This document shows, piece by piece, positions 31,986 to 32,623 of a stretch of DNA of 32,623 nucleotides. The notes beneath the pieces were generated by a model. The model searched no databases and was not told the origin of the DNA. It was given only the letters and a program-made list of their open reading frames with translations. The position numbers were made by a program, and so were the translations under genes. Source of the stretch: Bacteroidales bacterium. GTDB lineage: Bacteria > Bacteroidota > Bacteroidia > Bacteroidales > UBA932. Where the stretch lies: NCBI GenBank assembly GCA_028707695.1, contig JAQWAL010000015.1, positions 1 through 32,623 of the forward strand, in the 5' to 3' direction. Within the stretch, counting starts at the first letter, position 1. Each line of letters opens with the position of its first letter.

Positions 31986-32623
31986 ATGCATGAAACAAAA
32001 CAAAGAAATCGCTTTAGTATCCCGGATCCATTGATTTTAGCACTTGGTCTGACTTTGGTTACGATGATACTTGCACTTGTTTTTGGCACGAATATGCGGT
32101 CCGGTATTTTGGGAGCCGCGGATGTACTCTCTTATTGGACATCAGGGGTTTGGCACTTGTAGTAGGAGCGGTCTTGGTTAAGAAGACAGCAATACAAGCA
32201 AAAAGAAATGGATTTGCAATTAATTATCCTCTGATGGGTTCTCCCGCATATATCTGTATGATGATATGGCACGGAGGCTTATCAGGATCTGCCCCTATGT
32301 CAGTTGCAACCGAGAATCACTTTTTAATAACTAAAACAGGTGTGATTCCCCTTTCCATGACCATATTCTCTCCTATGAATCTTACTGCGAACTTGGTTTT
32401 GCTGATTTTATTACCTCTTGCTGTATGGTATTTTGCTAAAAAAGGTAAAAATAAAATCCCCGTCATTGATGTTTTTGACCAATCTGACAAAGAAATAAAC
32501 AAAAAAAGATCAATCCGTCCCGGTTTATTATCAATATTCGGAGTTCTTATTCTACTTGGATTAATATTCAAACTCTTAAATTCAGGCAGTAGTTCTATCG
32601 GGGTTAGTCACTGCAATTATTTT
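31986..32623 (+). pseudogene. Decayed short-chain fatty acid transporter, AtoE family (internal deletion and frameshift; runs off the window)
   Basis: From ATG 31986 the frame reads MHETKQRNRFSIPDPLILAL, the AtoE N-terminus with its PDP motif. It continues to SYWTSGVWHL and stops at TAG 32160-32162. In another frame, starting within the same bases, the protein resumes as LALVVGAVLV, then INYPLMGSPAY, the family signature IWHGGLSGSAP, and VIPLSMTIFSPMNL, and stays open to the window end. The roughly 55 residues that normally lie between these parts (the LLxFxMQM to xxNW stretch) are absent, so this is a deletion and not a simple frameshift. A second disruption near 32593 is possible: the frame there ends in SGSSSIGVSHCNYF, while the next frame gives SGLVTAII, like a later part of the family. 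The intact gene would import short-chain fatty acids. It starts just after the right att-like repeat. Confidence 0.82.

Noticed and set aside
32083-32100. TGGCAC followed by TGC as a possible sigma-54 (-24/-12) promoter
   Set aside because: It lies inside the AtoE coding remnant and lacks the TTGC downstream half at the right spacing; no other convincing -24/-12 site was seen near rpoN.
1-32623. CRISPR arrays, insertion sequences, rRNA genes or replication origins
   Set aside because: No regularly spaced repeats, transposase or integrase genes, rRNA segments or DnaA-box clusters were seen on reading both strands.

Overview
The window looks like a chromosomal segment of an anaerobic Bacteroidota bacterium, most likely of the order Bacteroidales. 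The signs are: Bacteroidota-type promoters (TTTG-N19-TAnnTTTG, exact in front of both tRNA genes); few Shine-Dalgarno sequences; a DUF4837 lipoprotein, a DUF5009 membrane protein and a GlsA/GlsB-type acyltransferase pair; a TonB-dependent B12 receptor with a BtuG-like surface lipoprotein; tRNA genes without encoded CCA; and a superoxide reductase, typical of anaerobes. No species is claimed.

Layout. (i) 121-7872: a bifunctional trehalose-6-phosphate synthase/phosphatase runs head-on into a leftward five-gene unit, ruvX - def - phosphomanno/glucomutase - DUF5009 membrane protein - GH15 hydrolase. The two 3' ends overlap by 14 bp, placing trehalose synthesis next to alpha-glucoside hydrolysis. 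(ii) 7920-12701: a rightward unit, superoxide reductase - M23 peptidase - dxr - rseP - DUF4837 lipoprotein, concerned with oxidative stress, isoprenoids and the envelope. (iii) 12709-14605: a strong promoter, tRNA-Glu(TTC), rpsT with terminator, radC and upp. (iv) 14627-17674 leftward: rpoN and a YtcJ-like amidohydrolase lipoprotein. (v) 17764-19526 rightward: an overlapping O-acyltransferase/GNAT N-acyltransferase pair (glsA-glsB type) predicted to make glycine (amino acid) lipids. (vi) 19535-20549 leftward: LEA14-like lipoprotein and a SPOR protein. (vii) 20612-22408 rightward: miaB and an OsmC-family protein. (viii) 22414-25637 leftward: promoter, cobalamin riboswitch, btuB-like receptor and btuG-like beta-propeller lipoprotein, a compact B12-capture operon. 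(ix) 25718-28531 rightward: a two-domain M16 peptidase lipoprotein with terminator.

(x) 28607-31985 is the accessory part. A tRNA-Leu(CAA) gene is followed by a leftward three-gene cassette: AbiEi-like antitoxin, AbiEii nucleotidyltransferase toxin (4-bp overlap), and a separately promoted AAA ATPase fused to a DUF234 PD-(D/E)xK-like domain. Each transcription unit has an inverted repeat at its promoter: a perfect 17-bp-arm dyad upstream of abiEi, and 10-bp arms enclosing the -7 box of the ATPase gene. The tRNA-Leu 3' end (CGGGTACGAAAAAA) is repeated at 31951-31964 on the far side, so the cassette sits between att-like direct repeats although no integrase is present. (xi) From 31986 to the window end lies a decayed AtoE-family short-chain fatty acid transporter. 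About 55 codons are missing at a junction that also shifts the frame, apparently by recombination between two copies of a 15-nt repeat.

The most interesting material is the tRNA-Leu-associated ATPase/AbiE cassette with its operators and flanking repeats. The B12 operon and the glycine-lipid pair are well-supported known systems.
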